From: Nocardioides turkmenicus
GTDB taxonomy: Bacteria > Actinomycetota > Actinomycetes > Propionibacteriales > Nocardioidaceae
Assembly (NCBI RefSeq): GCF_011045035.1
Contig: NZ_JAALAA010000008.1
Location: forward strand, 62,001 to 126,000
Length of the DNA: 64,000 bases
Direction of reading: 5' to 3'
The notes beneath the pieces were generated by a model. The model was given only the letters and a program-made list of their open reading frames with translations. It did not search any database and was not told the DNA's origin. Both the position numbers and the translations under genes were made by a program. This document shows positions 1-8,672 of this stretch, in pieces (the stretch's first letter is position 1; the number at the start of each line of letters is the position of its first letter).

Positions 1-1291
1 CGGCCACCGTCTCCGGGTAGCGCGTGGAGACGTTGAGACCGTCCCGGTCGCGCACCAGCCACAGGTAGACCTCGTCGTCGGCGCGGACGGGGGCCCGCAG
101 CGTACGGGCGTCCCAGGAGTTCCAGCGCTCGGCGCCGGCGATGAAGCGGGTGTCGACGAAGGTGACCACGAAATGAGGGGCGTCGGTGACACCGAGCAGG
201 TCCGCGACCCGCGCGAACGGCTGCGGCACCAGCGGCTTCGTCTCGGCGAGCGCCGCCTGGACGCGGACGGCGACCTCGGGCAGCGTCGAAGCCCCGCTGA
301 TGTCGAGGGTGACCGGGACGAGCCCGACGTACCACCCGACGGCGGCAGCGTGCTCGGCGGTGTAGCGGGTGTGCATCGGCGCCACGAAGCGCATCCGCTC
401 GACGCCGTGCTGGGCACGCAGGACGTACGCCATCGCGCCCATCATCCCGGCCTGGAACGAGACCCCGGCGCTCTTGCACAGCTCACCCAGGACCCGGGCC
501 TGGTGGGGGTCGCCGAGCCACTGCGACAGGCTCGCCTGCGGCAGCGGCGACGCCGAGGCGGGTACGTCGGTGATGCCCGTGACCGGGAAGTCGGCGAAGC
601 GGAGCCGGCCGTCAGGACCGGTCAGCCAGTCGCGCCAGACCCGCACCGACTCGCTGTCGAGCGACATCTCGTCGCCGGTGACCCGCTCGGCGGCGGAGTG
701 GTCGAGGTGGCTGCCGGTGGTGGCCGCGGCCAGGTCGGAGAACGGCTCGCCGGCCAGCGCCCGCTCGTAGAGGGAGGCGATCTCCTCGAACCAGAGGAGC
801 TGGGAGTAGGCGTCCATGACCCCGTGGTCGGCACCGAAGACGAGGGTGAAGCCGTCGGCGTCGGCCACCGTCGCGAAGACGACGTAGGGCCAGGCCGACG
901 GGTCGATGTGGTCGGCGAGGAAGTCGGAGACGCAGCCACGAGCGTCCTCGGCGTCGAACCGGCCGAGGACGGTGGTCGTCACGGACACGTCCGCGGGAGC
1001 GACGACGCGCCGCCGCCGTCCGGCCGCGGTCTCCTCGACGGTCCCGCGCAGCGCTTCGTGACGTCCGATCCAGGCGCGGAGCGCGAGGCCGAGCGCGTCG
1101 TGGTCGAGCGGACCGGACAGCCGCATGATCGAGCCGATCCACGAGCCCGCCTCGGCGGTGTCCAGGTGCAGTTCGTGGTTGTGGGACAGTCGGCGGTCGT
1201 CGTCGACCCAGGAGGCCGGCGCCGCGGTGGGGATCCACGCGGTCACCTCGCCCGGGGGTACGTCGTACGCGGACAGCTCGGTGTACTCCAT
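1..1291 (-). CDS. Condensation-domain / acyltransferase-fold protein (3' end outside window)
   Basis: The frame opens with ATG at 1291 and stays open for 430 codons to the window edge, so the C-terminus is missing. It has the fold signature of CoA-dependent acyltransferases and NRPS condensation domains: H156-x3-D160 in ADHGVMDA, where the usual final Gly of HxxxDG is Ala. No adenylation or carrier domain is visible in the part present. It is divergent from a second protein of the same superfamily starting at 1596. Family knowledge suggests acyl transfer from a thioester to a hydroxyl or amine; the substrate is unknown. It could be a stand-alone PapA-like acyltransferase or the edge of a larger assembly-line protein. 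Superfamily call is firm, role is inference. Confidence 0.7.
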   Translation of the reverse strand, partial: MEYTELSAYDVPPGEVTAWIPTAAPASWVDDDRRLSHNHELHLDTAEAGSWIGSIMRLSGPLDHDALGLALRAWIGRHEALRGTVEETAAGRRRRVVAPADVSVTTTVLGRFDAEDARGCVSDFLADHIDPSAWPYVVFATVADADGFTLVFGADHGVMDAYSQLLWFEEIASLYERALAGEPFSDLAAATTGSHLDHSAAERVTGDEMSLDSESVRVWRDWLTGPDGRLRFADFPVTGITDVPASASPLPQASLSQWLGDPHQARVLGELCKSAGVSFQAGMMGAMAYVLRAQHGVERMRFVAPMHTRYTAEHAAAVGWYVGLVPVTLDISGASTLPEVAVRVQAALAETKPLVPQPFARVADLLGVTDAPHFVVTFVDTRFIAGAERWNSWDARTLRAPVRADDEVYLWLVRDRDGLNVSTRYPETVA

Positions 1292-1595
1292 CGGAGGTGG
1301 AGTTCCTCTCTGAGGTGGGGGCTCGGTGCGGCAAAACGCCACCCGGGGACCCGAACGAACCTCAAGAACGCCGTAGCCCGAGAAGGCGACCCGCCTGGGA
1401 CGACTGCGATGTCGCCCATGTCGCGGCCTATTGTGCACACAGCCGCGGACCCGAATTCGAGCACCCCCGGACGTGGGGATTCCCACACTTTTTCATTGCC
1501 CCCGGGGGTTTACATGCGGTATCGACTCCGATTGACTCCTCCCCCTGCGCGCGCTCTTCAACACGCTTTTCTGCCCTATCTCGGAGGACTCCCCC
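1292..1595. promoter_or_regulatory. Divergent promoter region between two acyltransferase-like genes
   Basis: This 304-bp gap separates two divergent genes and is less GC-rich than its surroundings (stretches around 1425-1440 and 1480-1520). A GGAGG ribosome-binding site at about 1581-1585 serves the start at 1596. It also holds a 15-base motif (1465-1479) that occurs again upstream of nfeD. No gene is evident. Confidence 0.5.
1465..1479. promoter_or_regulatory. 15-base motif CCCCGGACGTGGGGA, copy 1
   Basis: CCCC and GGGG half-sites surround GGACGT. The identical 15-mer is found at 11802-11816 upstream of nfeD. Both copies lie in non-coding DNA upstream of genes, which suggests a protein-binding site. 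Two copies alone are weak evidence. Confidence 0.3.
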
Positions 1596-2948
1596 ATGCC
1601 CGCTGGCACCCGTGCACCGATCGACAACTCCGGCCGCCTGCAGTTCGCCGACGACCTCTTCGCCCGGCGCCACCGCGGTCTCGGGAGCCCGATCGCCAAC
1701 CAGTGGATCTGGCGGCTCAACAGTCCGTACGACGCCGACCGGCTGCGCTACATCGCGGCCGGTCTGGCAGAGGGCGGCCTGTCGCGCAGGCTGCACCGGG
1801 CGAAGTTCCCCGGCGCCCGCGACCTGTGGACCAACGCCGACCGCGACCCCTCGATCGAGCTCCACGAGGAGATCCTCCCGGCCGCCGAGATCACCGACTG
1901 GCTCCAGGAGCGTCACAGCGACCACCTCGACCCGCACGAGGGCCTGACCTACCGGCTGACCGCGATCAACCTCGACGACGGCACCTCGGTCGTCTCGATG
2001 CTGCTGGCCCACGCCGTCGGCGACGGCGGCTCCGTGCTCGACGCCGTGTGCCGGGCCTCCCGCGGTGAACCGCTGCGGCTGCCGCCGGCGCCCGCCAGCG
2101 GCTGGCACCGACTCCGGGCCGAGGCCGCCGACTCCCGAGACCAGTGGCGGGCCGTCCGCGAGTGGGCCAAGGCGCGCCGCCGGGCGAAGAAGGACGGCAC
2201 CGCCGCACTGGCCACCAAGGCACCCCGTGTCTACCCGGAGACCACTCCCAACCCGGCGCCGGAGACCTGGCGGATGCCGCGGCTGATCACCGAGTTCGAC
2301 ACCGAGACGATGACCAAGATCGCCGCCGAGCACGGCGGCTCGACCAACGCCTGGTTCATCAACGTGGTCGCCGACCTGCTCGTCCGCATCGACCACGTCC
2401 CGGTCGACCGCGGCGCCGTCCCGGTCTCGCTGCCGATGAGCGACTTCCAGCCCGGGGACGTACGCTCCAACTCGACGCGCGTGGCCATGGTCGAGGTGCC
2501 GCGCGACGTGCTCGAGCGGCGCGACCTCGCCGAGATCAAGAAGCTCTCCAAGGCCGCCTACATCCGCCTCGGTCAGGCCGGCCCGGGGCTGGTCCCGGTG
2601 CCGCTGGCGATGATGCAGATGCTGCCCGACGCGGTGCTCGACAAGCTCCCCCAGCCGCCGGCCGCGGCCTGCATGGCCTCCAACCTGCCGCAGCTCCCCG
2701 ACGACTACCGCTACGCGATGGGCGAGGACGTACGTCTCGTGGCCGGGCTCGCCGGCTACCAGAACGCGACCGCCCAGGACGCCTACGACGTCGGCGGCGG
2801 GATCATCGCCTGGCTGATCCAGTCGGGGCCGCGTACGACGCTGAGCATGGTCGCCGCGGAGCCCGACCGCGTGCCCGACCTGGACTTCCTCAAGCGGCTG
2901 GTCGTCGAGGAGCTCGGCTCGTGGGGTCTGATCGTCGAGGTGTGGTGA
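1596..2948 (+). CDS. Condensation/acyltransferase-superfamily protein
   Basis: 450 aa, soluble, start set by GGAGG about 10 bases upstream. The active-site motif H139-AVG-D143-GG matches the HxxxDG motif of CoA-dependent acyltransferases (condensation domains, PapA, WS/DGAT-like). A second conserved-looking patch, around residues 275-295 (LPMSDFQPGDVRSN), resembles the structural region that follows the solvent channel in this fold. The C-terminal motif ends LGSWGLIVEVW, closely paralleled by the protein at 4282 (YERWGLVPTFW), so the two are diverged paralogues. Likely role: acylation of a hydroxyl group, possibly on a glycolipid made with the neighbouring glycosyltransferase. Acyl donor and acceptor cannot be read from sequence. 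Confidence 0.7.
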   Translation: MPAGTRAPIDNSGRLQFADDLFARRHRGLGSPIANQWIWRLNSPYDADRLRYIAAGLAEGGLSRRLHRAKFPGARDLWTNADRDPSIELHEEILPAAEITDWLQERHSDHLDPHEGLTYRLTAINLDDGTSVVSMLLAHAVGDGGSVLDAVCRASRGEPLRLPPAPASGWHRLRAEAADSRDQWRAVREWAKARRRAKKDGTAALATKAPRVYPETTPNPAPETWRMPRLITEFDTETMTKIAAEHGGSTNAWFINVVADLLVRIDHVPVDRGAVPVSLPMSDFQPGDVRSNSTRVAMVEVPRDVLERRDLAEIKKLSKAAYIRLGQAGPGLVPVPLAMMQMLPDAVLDKLPQPPAAACMASNLPQLPDDYRYAMGEDVRLVAGLAGYQNATAQDAYDVGGGIIAWLIQSGPRTTLSMVAAEPDRVPDLDFLKRLVVEELGSWGLIVEVW

Positions 2949-2989
2949 TCCGGCGACGCTCAGCGGTGCACATTGCTTCGGGCTTCGCT

Positions 2990-4243
2990 TCAGCAGGCGC
3001 GCTCGAGCGCGTCGGCAGCACGAGCCACGGCCACCTCGGGCGTGACCAGCAGCGGCGCGACCTCGGCGGCCCGCTCACGCACATCCGGCATCAGCACCGC
3101 GCGGAGCGCCTCGCGGAGCCGGTCGCGGTCCAGCCGGCTCGCCCTGACCGAGGTGCCGACGCCGAGGTCGCCGAGCAGACGACCCCAGACGGGCTGGTCG
3201 GCGGAGTACCACCCCACCACGCTCGGGACCCCCGCCCGCAGCACCGCCGCGGTCGTGCCCGCGCCGCCGTGGTGGACGGCGGCGACGCACCGCGGCAGGA
3301 CCGCGGCGTGGTCGACGGCACCCACCAGGCGTACGTGGTCGGGGACGGCGACCTCGAAGGAGTTCCAGCCGCTGCTGACGAGCGCGCGGAGACCGAGGTC
3401 GGCGGTCGCGGCCGCGACGTCGGCGACCAGCCGGGCCGGATCTGCCACGGGCATCGACCCGAAGCCGACGTAGACCGGCGGATAGCCTGCCGCGAGCCAG
3501 TCACCCAGGTCGTCGCTCACCCCCGTCTCCCCCAGCCGGAGCCGGTCGGCCTCGGCCAGCGCCAGGAAGCCCGCGAACGGGCTCTGGATGCCCCACTCCT
3601 GCGGCAGCCCGGGGACCAGCAGCGGGTCGTAGGCCTGCACCTCGACCGCACCCCGCTCGCGGAGCCTGGTCTGCAGCCGGGTGCGTGCCGGGGCAAGACC
3701 GAGCGCAGCCCGCTGGGCGTTCTCGGCCTCGCGGGTCAGCTCCCAGCGCATCCGCATGCCGACGTCCCAGGCCCTCTGCTGGACCGCCTCGGGCCCGGGC
3801 ACGACCTTCACCGAGCGGTTGGCGCGGACCGGGAAGTAGTGGAGCGCCGCGAAGCCGGCGCCGATCCGCTCCGCGAGCGCCGAGCCGACCTCCTGCCCGA
3901 GCAGGCCGGCGACGACCACGTCGGCGCTGCCACGCTCGCCGGCCAGCGCGACCAGGTCGGCGCGGAAGTCGTCCCAGCCATGCGCGGAGACGGCGCGCAC
4001 CGCCCGGATCCGGGTGCGAGGATTGACCGAGCGCATCTCCTCGCGGACCAGTGGCGAGGCGAGCAGCGCACCGCTGTCAGGGCCGACAGCGTGCGGGTCG
4101 AGCCCGAGCCGCGCCGCCAGCGGCACCAGGTTGGGCGCGACCCCGACGGTGACCTCGTGGCCGCGACGGCGCAGCTCGAGGGCCACGGCGAGCGCCGGCT
4201 GCACATCGCCGCGGCTGCCCATCAACCCGAAGACGAACCGCAT
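2990..4243 (-). CDS. GT1-family glycosyltransferase (MGT/UGT type)
   Basis: 417 aa. The ATG at 4243 begins MRFVFGLMGSRGDVQP, the standard N-terminal strand and GxxGD loop of the GT28/GT1 sterol-glucosyltransferase and antibiotic-glycosyltransferase group; longer starts would run into the divergent gene at 4282. The C-terminal donor-binding region has VHHGGAGTT, then a Pro and an AD-Q motif (YSADQPVWG), as in EryCIII- and GtfB-like enzymes and mycobacterial glycopeptidolipid transferases. It should move a nucleotide-activated sugar onto a small lipophilic acceptor in the cytoplasm. It converges on the acyltransferase-like gene at 1596 and diverges from the one at 4282, which supports a shared glycolipid or glycoside tailoring role (inference). 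Confidence 0.8.
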   Translation of the reverse strand: MRFVFGLMGSRGDVQPALAVALELRRRGHEVTVGVAPNLVPLAARLGLDPHAVGPDSGALLASPLVREEMRSVNPRTRIRAVRAVSAHGWDDFRADLVALAGERGSADVVVAGLLGQEVGSALAERIGAGFAALHYFPVRANRSVKVVPGPEAVQQRAWDVGMRMRWELTREAENAQRAALGLAPARTRLQTRLRERGAVEVQAYDPLLVPGLPQEWGIQSPFAGFLALAEADRLRLGETGVSDDLGDWLAAGYPPVYVGFGSMPVADPARLVADVAAATADLGLRALVSSGWNSFEVAVPDHVRLVGAVDHAAVLPRCVAAVHHGGAGTTAAVLRAGVPSVVGWYSADQPVWGRLLGDLGVGTSVRASRLDRDRLREALRAVLMPDVRERAAEVAPLLVTPEVAVARAADALERAC

Positions 4244-4281
4244 CGCGTCCCAGAATCCCCCAACGACAGGACCCAGACCAC

Positions 4282-5700
4282 ATGCCCGAGCCTGTGATGC
4301 TGCCCTCACTTCCGCCGGCGAGCCTCGGCGCCCGCCCGGCGCCGTTCGCTCCCGAGCGCACCAACCGGCTGACGTACGACGACGAGGTCTTCCTCCGCTC
4401 CGCGACCGTGATCGGGGTCCCGGTCGTCGGCCAGACCGCCTGGCGCTTTCCGGCGGAGATCCCGGTCGAGGCGGTCCAGGAGGTCGTCGACGAGCTGGCC
4501 AAGGGACCGCTCAACCGCCTCGTCGTCCGCCCGAAGGCGCTCGGCGCGCGCTCCCGCTGGGTGCCGGCGACGACGGCCGAGCCGGTCCGTCTGCACCCCG
4601 ACCGGATCAAGCCGGACCAGGTGATGGCCTGGCTCGACACCACCACCGACGAGGTGCCCTTCGACCCGGTCAAGGGTCCGCTGTGGGCGTTCTTCATGGC
4701 CTACACCACCGACGGCGGCACGGTCGTGACCTACAACGCCTCCCACATCGTCTGCGACGGCGGGATGAAGCTCGGCGCCCTGATCGCGGCCGTACGCCGC
4801 CAGCCCCTGCCCCGGCTCCCCTTCGACGACCCGGCGGCGGCCGAGGTCACCCGGAAGGACGACCGGCGCGACGCCCGGATGATGGCGCGCGCCGCGGTCC
4901 GCGGCCTCCGGACGGCCCGTCAGGCAGGGAAGCCCCCGGTCCTGGAGGCGCAGTCGTCCGAGAAGCGGCCGGTCCCGGCCCCACAGCCCGACGACCACGT
5001 GGTCCACGACGTCGCCTTCGCCGGCGCCGACTGCCCGGTCTCTGAGTGGAACGCCGCGGTCGAGCGGGCCGGCGGCACCTCCAACACGCTCCAGATCGCG
5101 ATCTCGGTCGAGGTGCTCCTCGAGGCCGGGATCGTACGTCCCGGCGAGCCGGTCAAGATGTCGCTGCCCGTCTCGATGCGCGGTAAGGGCGACCTGCGCT
5201 CGAACGCCACCTCCGGCGTCTCGATCGCGGTCGAGACGGAGCTGCGTGACGGCGTCGGCCGGGTCACCGACCTCGCCCACATCCGGGAGCGTGCGAAGAA
5301 GGAGTTCTCGGCCCTCTTCAAGGGCACCCGCCCCGACCCGATCGCCCACATCGCACCGTTGGCGCAGATGATCCCGGACCGCCTCGCCAAGCCGCTGCTC
5401 AAGAACGTCGTCACTCCCCTCGGGCTGGCCTCCAACCTGGGCCGGCCCGATCCCGACTTCGTGGCGCCCTTCGGCGTGCCCGCCGACTCGATCGTCTTCC
5501 GCGGCCTCGCGCTCGGGGCGACCCGCGGCGAGCTGCGCCGGATGCGCGGCGGGGTGACGTCGTGGTGGTGCGAGGTCGGCGAGACCTGCAACCTCGGCAT
5601 CCGAGCGCTCGACCCCGACGCGGTCCCCGACTCCGGGCGACTGAAGGAGATCGTGACCGACGTCTACGAACGTTGGGGCCTGGTTCCCACGTTCTGGTGA
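4282..5700 (+). CDS. Condensation/acyltransferase-superfamily protein
   Basis: 472 aa, divergent from the glycosyltransferase (38-bp gap). The HxxxDG motif is H155-IVC-D159-GG. The length, the LPVSMRGKGDLRSNA patch and the terminal WGLVPTFW match the protein at 1596, so this is its paralogue. It also resembles wax-ester synthase-like and PapA-like stand-alone acyltransferases. The next gene, an alpha/beta hydrolase, begins 12 bp after its stop and is probably co-transcribed. Acyl transfer chemistry is inferred from the motif; substrates unknown. Confidence 0.7.
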   Translation: MPEPVMLPSLPPASLGARPAPFAPERTNRLTYDDEVFLRSATVIGVPVVGQTAWRFPAEIPVEAVQEVVDELAKGPLNRLVVRPKALGARSRWVPATTAEPVRLHPDRIKPDQVMAWLDTTTDEVPFDPVKGPLWAFFMAYTTDGGTVVTYNASHIVCDGGMKLGALIAAVRRQPLPRLPFDDPAAAEVTRKDDRRDARMMARAAVRGLRTARQAGKPPVLEAQSSEKRPVPAPQPDDHVVHDVAFAGADCPVSEWNAAVERAGGTSNTLQIAISVEVLLEAGIVRPGEPVKMSLPVSMRGKGDLRSNATSGVSIAVETELRDGVGRVTDLAHIRERAKKEFSALFKGTRPDPIAHIAPLAQMIPDRLAKPLLKNVVTPLGLASNLGRPDPDFVAPFGVPADSIVFRGLALGATRGELRRMRGGVTSWWCEVGETCNLGIRALDPDAVPDSGRLKEIVTDVYERWGLVPTFW

Positions 5701-5712
5701 GAAGATGCATTC

Positions 5713-6654
5713 ATGACGATCGACGTACTCGGTGAGCCCTACACCGTCGAGACCATCGAGCTCGCGGACGACTTCGAGGGCACCGTCGTGGCCACCCTGG
5801 TCAAGCGTCCGGCCGACGGCGACGCGAAGGCCGCCGCCCTCTACGTCCACGGCTTCTCCGACTACTTCTTCCAGAAGGAGTACGCCGAGTGGTGGACGGC
5901 GCGGGGCTACGACTTCTACGGCCTCGACCTGCGCAAGTACGGTCGCTCGCTGCGTGAGCACCAGTCGGGGACGTACGTCGGTGATCTCGCCGAGTACTTC
6001 GACGAGATCGACGCCGCCTGGTCGCTGATCACCGAGCGCGACGGCCACTCCCACATCATGCTCAGCGCCCACTCCACCGGTGGTCTGACCACCTCGCTGT
6101 GGGCCGACGACCGCCAGCCCGACGAGCTGGCCGGGATGGTGCTCAACTCCCCCTGGCTCGACCTGCAGGGCTCGTTCCTGCTGCGCGAGATCGCCACGCC
6201 GGTGGTGCGCCGGATCGGCCATCGCGTCCCGATGCGGGAGCTGGGCCGTGACGTGAACGGCTTCTACACCATGTCGCTGCACGTCGACCACGACGGCGAG
6301 TGGGAGTTCGACCTCGGCCTGAAGCCGGTCGGCTCCTACCCGATCCGGCTCGGCTGGCTCAAGGCGATCCGCGACGGCCACGCGAAGCTCCACCGCGGGC
6401 TCGACGTGAAGGCGCCGGTGCTGGTGCTCTCCTCCGACCGCTCCAGCAAGCCCAAGGCGATGGGCGAGCTCGTCCACTCGACCGACATCGTGCTCGACGT
6501 GCGCCAGATCCGCCGCTGGGCGACCGCGATCGGCAGCCACGTCACCTACATCGCCATCCCCGGCGCGAAGCACGACGTGATCCTCTCGCGCCCCGACGTC
6601 CGCAAGCAGGCCTACGCCGAGATCGAGCGCTGGCTGGCGGCGTACGGGGTATAG
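5713..6654 (+). CDS. Alpha/beta hydrolase, monoacylglycerol-lipase-like (serine hydrolase S33 type)
   Basis: 313 aa, cytoplasmic, no signal peptide. The nucleophile elbow is A119-H120-S121-T122-G123-G124 and the probable catalytic His is H287 in GAKHDVIL; D242 in LVLSSDRSS is the likely acid. N-terminal YVHGFSDYFF supplies the oxyanion HG motif. The family hydrolyses monoacylglycerols, lysophospholipids or small esters. It sits 12 bp behind an acyltransferase-like gene with GAGAAG as ribosome-binding site, so an ester-cleaving or acyl-transferring step in the same lipid pathway is plausible. A perfect hairpin follows the stop and ends the unit. Confidence 0.75.
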   Translation: MTIDVLGEPYTVETIELADDFEGTVVATLVKRPADGDAKAAALYVHGFSDYFFQKEYAEWWTARGYDFYGLDLRKYGRSLREHQSGTYVGDLAEYFDEIDAAWSLITERDGHSHIMLSAHSTGGLTTSLWADDRQPDELAGMVLNSPWLDLQGSFLLREIATPVVRRIGHRVPMRELGRDVNGFYTMSLHVDHDGEWEFDLGLKPVGSYPIRLGWLKAIRDGHAKLHRGLDVKAPVLVLSSDRSSKPKAMGELVHSTDIVLDVRQIRRWATAIGSHVTYIAIPGAKHDVILSRPDVRKQAYAEIERWLAAYGV

Positions 6655-6699
6655 ACCCCGGCGGGTATCGCGGGTCCACTCAGACCCGGAACGACACAT

Positions 6700-6728
6700 G
6701 AACTGGCCCGACACAGTCGGGCCAGTTC
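6700..6728 (+). terminator. Intrinsic terminator after the hydrolase gene
   Basis: A perfect 13-bp stem, GAACTGGCCCGAC at 6700-6712 and its complement at 6716-6728, closes on a 3-base loop and is followed by a short T-rich stretch. It lies 45 bp past the hydrolase stop. Confidence 0.85.
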
Positions 6729-6828
6729 TCGTTGTCAATCACGCGGTCGCCGACCCCCGGTGAACGGAAAGCAAAGTCCGTGGGCGTTAGGGTGCTGTGG
6801 TCCCGAACCCAACCGGAAGGACAACAGT

Positions 6829-8622
6829 GTGACTTCTGAGAAGAAGACAGACAGTCCGAAACATTCCGATCATCACGACCCCACTGGTCTCATCAGATCC
6901 CCCACGGGCGAAGTCGTTCCCCACCCAGCGCTGGACCTGCCGATCTCGAGCGAACAGGACCAACGCAAGGGAATCGACTGGGTTGTCTTCGGCGTCGCCG
7001 CCGTCCTCGCGATCGCTTTCATGGCGTGGGGCATTCTCGCCACGGAAAGCCTCAGCAAGGCCTCCGGCGCCGCTCTGGCCTGGGTGATGGACAAGACCGG
7101 ATGGTTCTTCGTCCTCACCGCAAGTGCGTTCGTCGTCTATGTCATCTGGCTGGCGGTCAGCAAGTACGGCGCGATTCCCCTCGGGCGCGACGACGAGAAG
7201 CCCGAGTTCAAGACGGTCTCCTGGATCGCGATGATGTTCAGCGCCGGCATGGGCATCGGCCTGATGTTCTACGGCGTGAGCGAACCGATCACGCACTTCG
7301 TCACCCCGCCCCCGGGCACCGGCGAGGCCGGCAACCCCGAGGCGATCCAGCACGCCATGTCGACCACGATGTTCCACTGGACCCTTCACCCGTGGGCCGT
7401 CTATGCGGTCGTCGGCCTGGCGATCGGCTACGGCGCCTACCGCAAGGGGCGTGTCTCGCTGATCTCCTCGGCCTTCGCGCCGCTGCTCGGCAAGCGAGCC
7501 ACCGACGGCCCGGCAGGCAAGGTCATCGACATGTTCGCGATCTTCGCGACCCTGTTCGGCTCGGCCACCTCGCTGGGTCTGGGTGCGCTGCAGATCCGCA
7601 GCGGTCTGCAGATCGTCGGCAACGTCGGTGAGGTCGGCAACGCCGTCATCGTCGGCATCATCGCAGCGCTGACTGCGTGCTTCGTGATCTCGGCTGTCTC
7701 CGGCGTCGCGAAGGGCATCCAGTGGCTGTCCAACATCAACATGGTGCTGGCGCTGATCCTGGCGTTGTTCCTCTTCGTGGTCGGACCGACCGTCTTCATC
7801 CTCGATCTGATCCCGACCTCGCTGGGCACCTATATCGGTGACCTCGCGCAGATGTCGGCCCGCACCGGCGCCGAAGGCTCCGAGACCGCGACGTGGCTGT
7901 CGTCCTGGACGGTCTTCTACTGGGCCTGGTGGATCTCCTGGACGCCGTTCGTCGGCATGTTCATCGCGCGGATCTCGCGTGGGCGCACCATCCGGCAGTT
8001 CGTCGCCGGCGTGCTCCTCGTGCCCAGCGCCGTCAGCGTCCTCTGGTTCTGCATCCTCGGTGGCACCGCCATCGACCTGCAGCGTGACGGCACTGCGAAC
8101 ATCGCCGAGGCCGGGGGCCTGGAGTCGCAGCTGTTCACCACGCTGGAGCAGTTCCCGCTGGCCACGGTGGCGAGCATCATCGTCATGGTCCTGGTGGCGA
8201 TCTTCTTCGTCTCCGGCGCCGACGCGGCGTCCATCGTGATGGGCACGCTCTCCGAGCACGGCACCGAGCAGCCCACCCGGCCGACGGTCATCTTCTGGGG
8301 TGTCGCGACCGGTGTCGTCGCCGGCCTCGGTCTGATCGCCGGCGGCGAGGACGCTCTGTCCGGTCTGCAGACGATCACCATCGTGGCCGCGCTGCCGTTC
8401 ACGGTGATCATGGTCGGGCTGGCGGTCTCGCTGCAGCGCGACCTGGCCCACGACCCGCTGATCGTGCGTAGTCAGTACGCCGAGGAGGCGGTGCAGCAGG
8501 CCGTCATCACCGGCGTCACCGAGCACGGCGACGACTTCGCGATCGCGGTCATCGAGGACGACCACAGCAACGGCAACGGCGGCGGTTCGGCCGCTGGGGC
8601 CGTGACCACCGACAAGACCTGA
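6829..8622 (+). CDS. BCCT-family betaine/choline/carnitine transporter
   Basis: 597 aa with about twelve hydrophobic helices. The GTG at 6829 is chosen because GGAAGGA lies 8-14 bases upstream; longer frames lack a ribosome site. Family signatures are present: GMGIGLMFYGVSEP in the third-to-fourth helix region, HWTLHPWAVY, and the Trp-rich segment WAWWISWTPFVGMF that forms the quaternary-amine binding box. It should take up glycine betaine or a related compound by ion symport for osmoprotection or as a nutrient. The N-terminal roughly 45 residues are charged and His-rich and the C-terminal tail is hydrophilic, both cytoplasmic and possibly regulatory as in BetP. A likely -10 element TAGGGT is at 6788-6793. 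Substrate not determined. Confidence 0.9.
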   Translation: MTSEKKTDSPKHSDHHDPTGLIRSPTGEVVPHPALDLPISSEQDQRKGIDWVVFGVAAVLAIAFMAWGILATESLSKASGAALAWVMDKTGWFFVLTASAFVVYVIWLAVSKYGAIPLGRDDEKPEFKTVSWIAMMFSAGMGIGLMFYGVSEPITHFVTPPPGTGEAGNPEAIQHAMSTTMFHWTLHPWAVYAVVGLAIGYGAYRKGRVSLISSAFAPLLGKRATDGPAGKVIDMFAIFATLFGSATSLGLGALQIRSGLQIVGNVGEVGNAVIVGIIAALTACFVISAVSGVAKGIQWLSNINMVLALILALFLFVVGPTVFILDLIPTSLGTYIGDLAQMSARTGAEGSETATWLSSWTVFYWAWWISWTPFVGMFIARISRGRTIRQFVAGVLLVPSAVSVLWFCILGGTAIDLQRDGTANIAEAGGLESQLFTTLEQFPLATVASIIVMVLVAIFFVSGADAASIVMGTLSEHGTEQPTRPTVIFWGVATGVVAGLGLIAGGEDALSGLQTITIVAALPFTVIMVGLAVSLQRDLAHDPLIVRSQYAEEAVQQAVITGVTEHGDDFAIAVIEDDHSNGNGGGSAAGAVTTDKT

Positions 8623-8636
8623 TCCTCGGGTCCGAA

Positions 8637-8672
8637 ACCGATGGCGGGGTCCTCCGGGGCCCCGCCATCGGT
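8637..8672. terminator. Bidirectional terminator between BCCT and nitroreductase genes
   Basis: A perfect 13-bp stem (8637-8649 with 8660-8672) surrounds a 10-base loop and has A residues on the left and C/T-rich sequence on the right. It separates two convergent genes and overlaps the first base of the nitroreductase stop codon. Confidence 0.8.

Noticed and set aside
1..5700. NRPS or PKS assembly line
   Set aside because: The condensation-fold proteins are stand-alone (450 and 472 aa for the complete ones) and no adenylation, ketosynthase or carrier domain is visible in the window.
4306..6738. 810-residue minus-strand frame
   Set aside because: It runs opposite two well-supported genes (acyltransferase-like and hydrolase) and has the Arg/Asp/Gly/Val-biased composition of a shadow frame.
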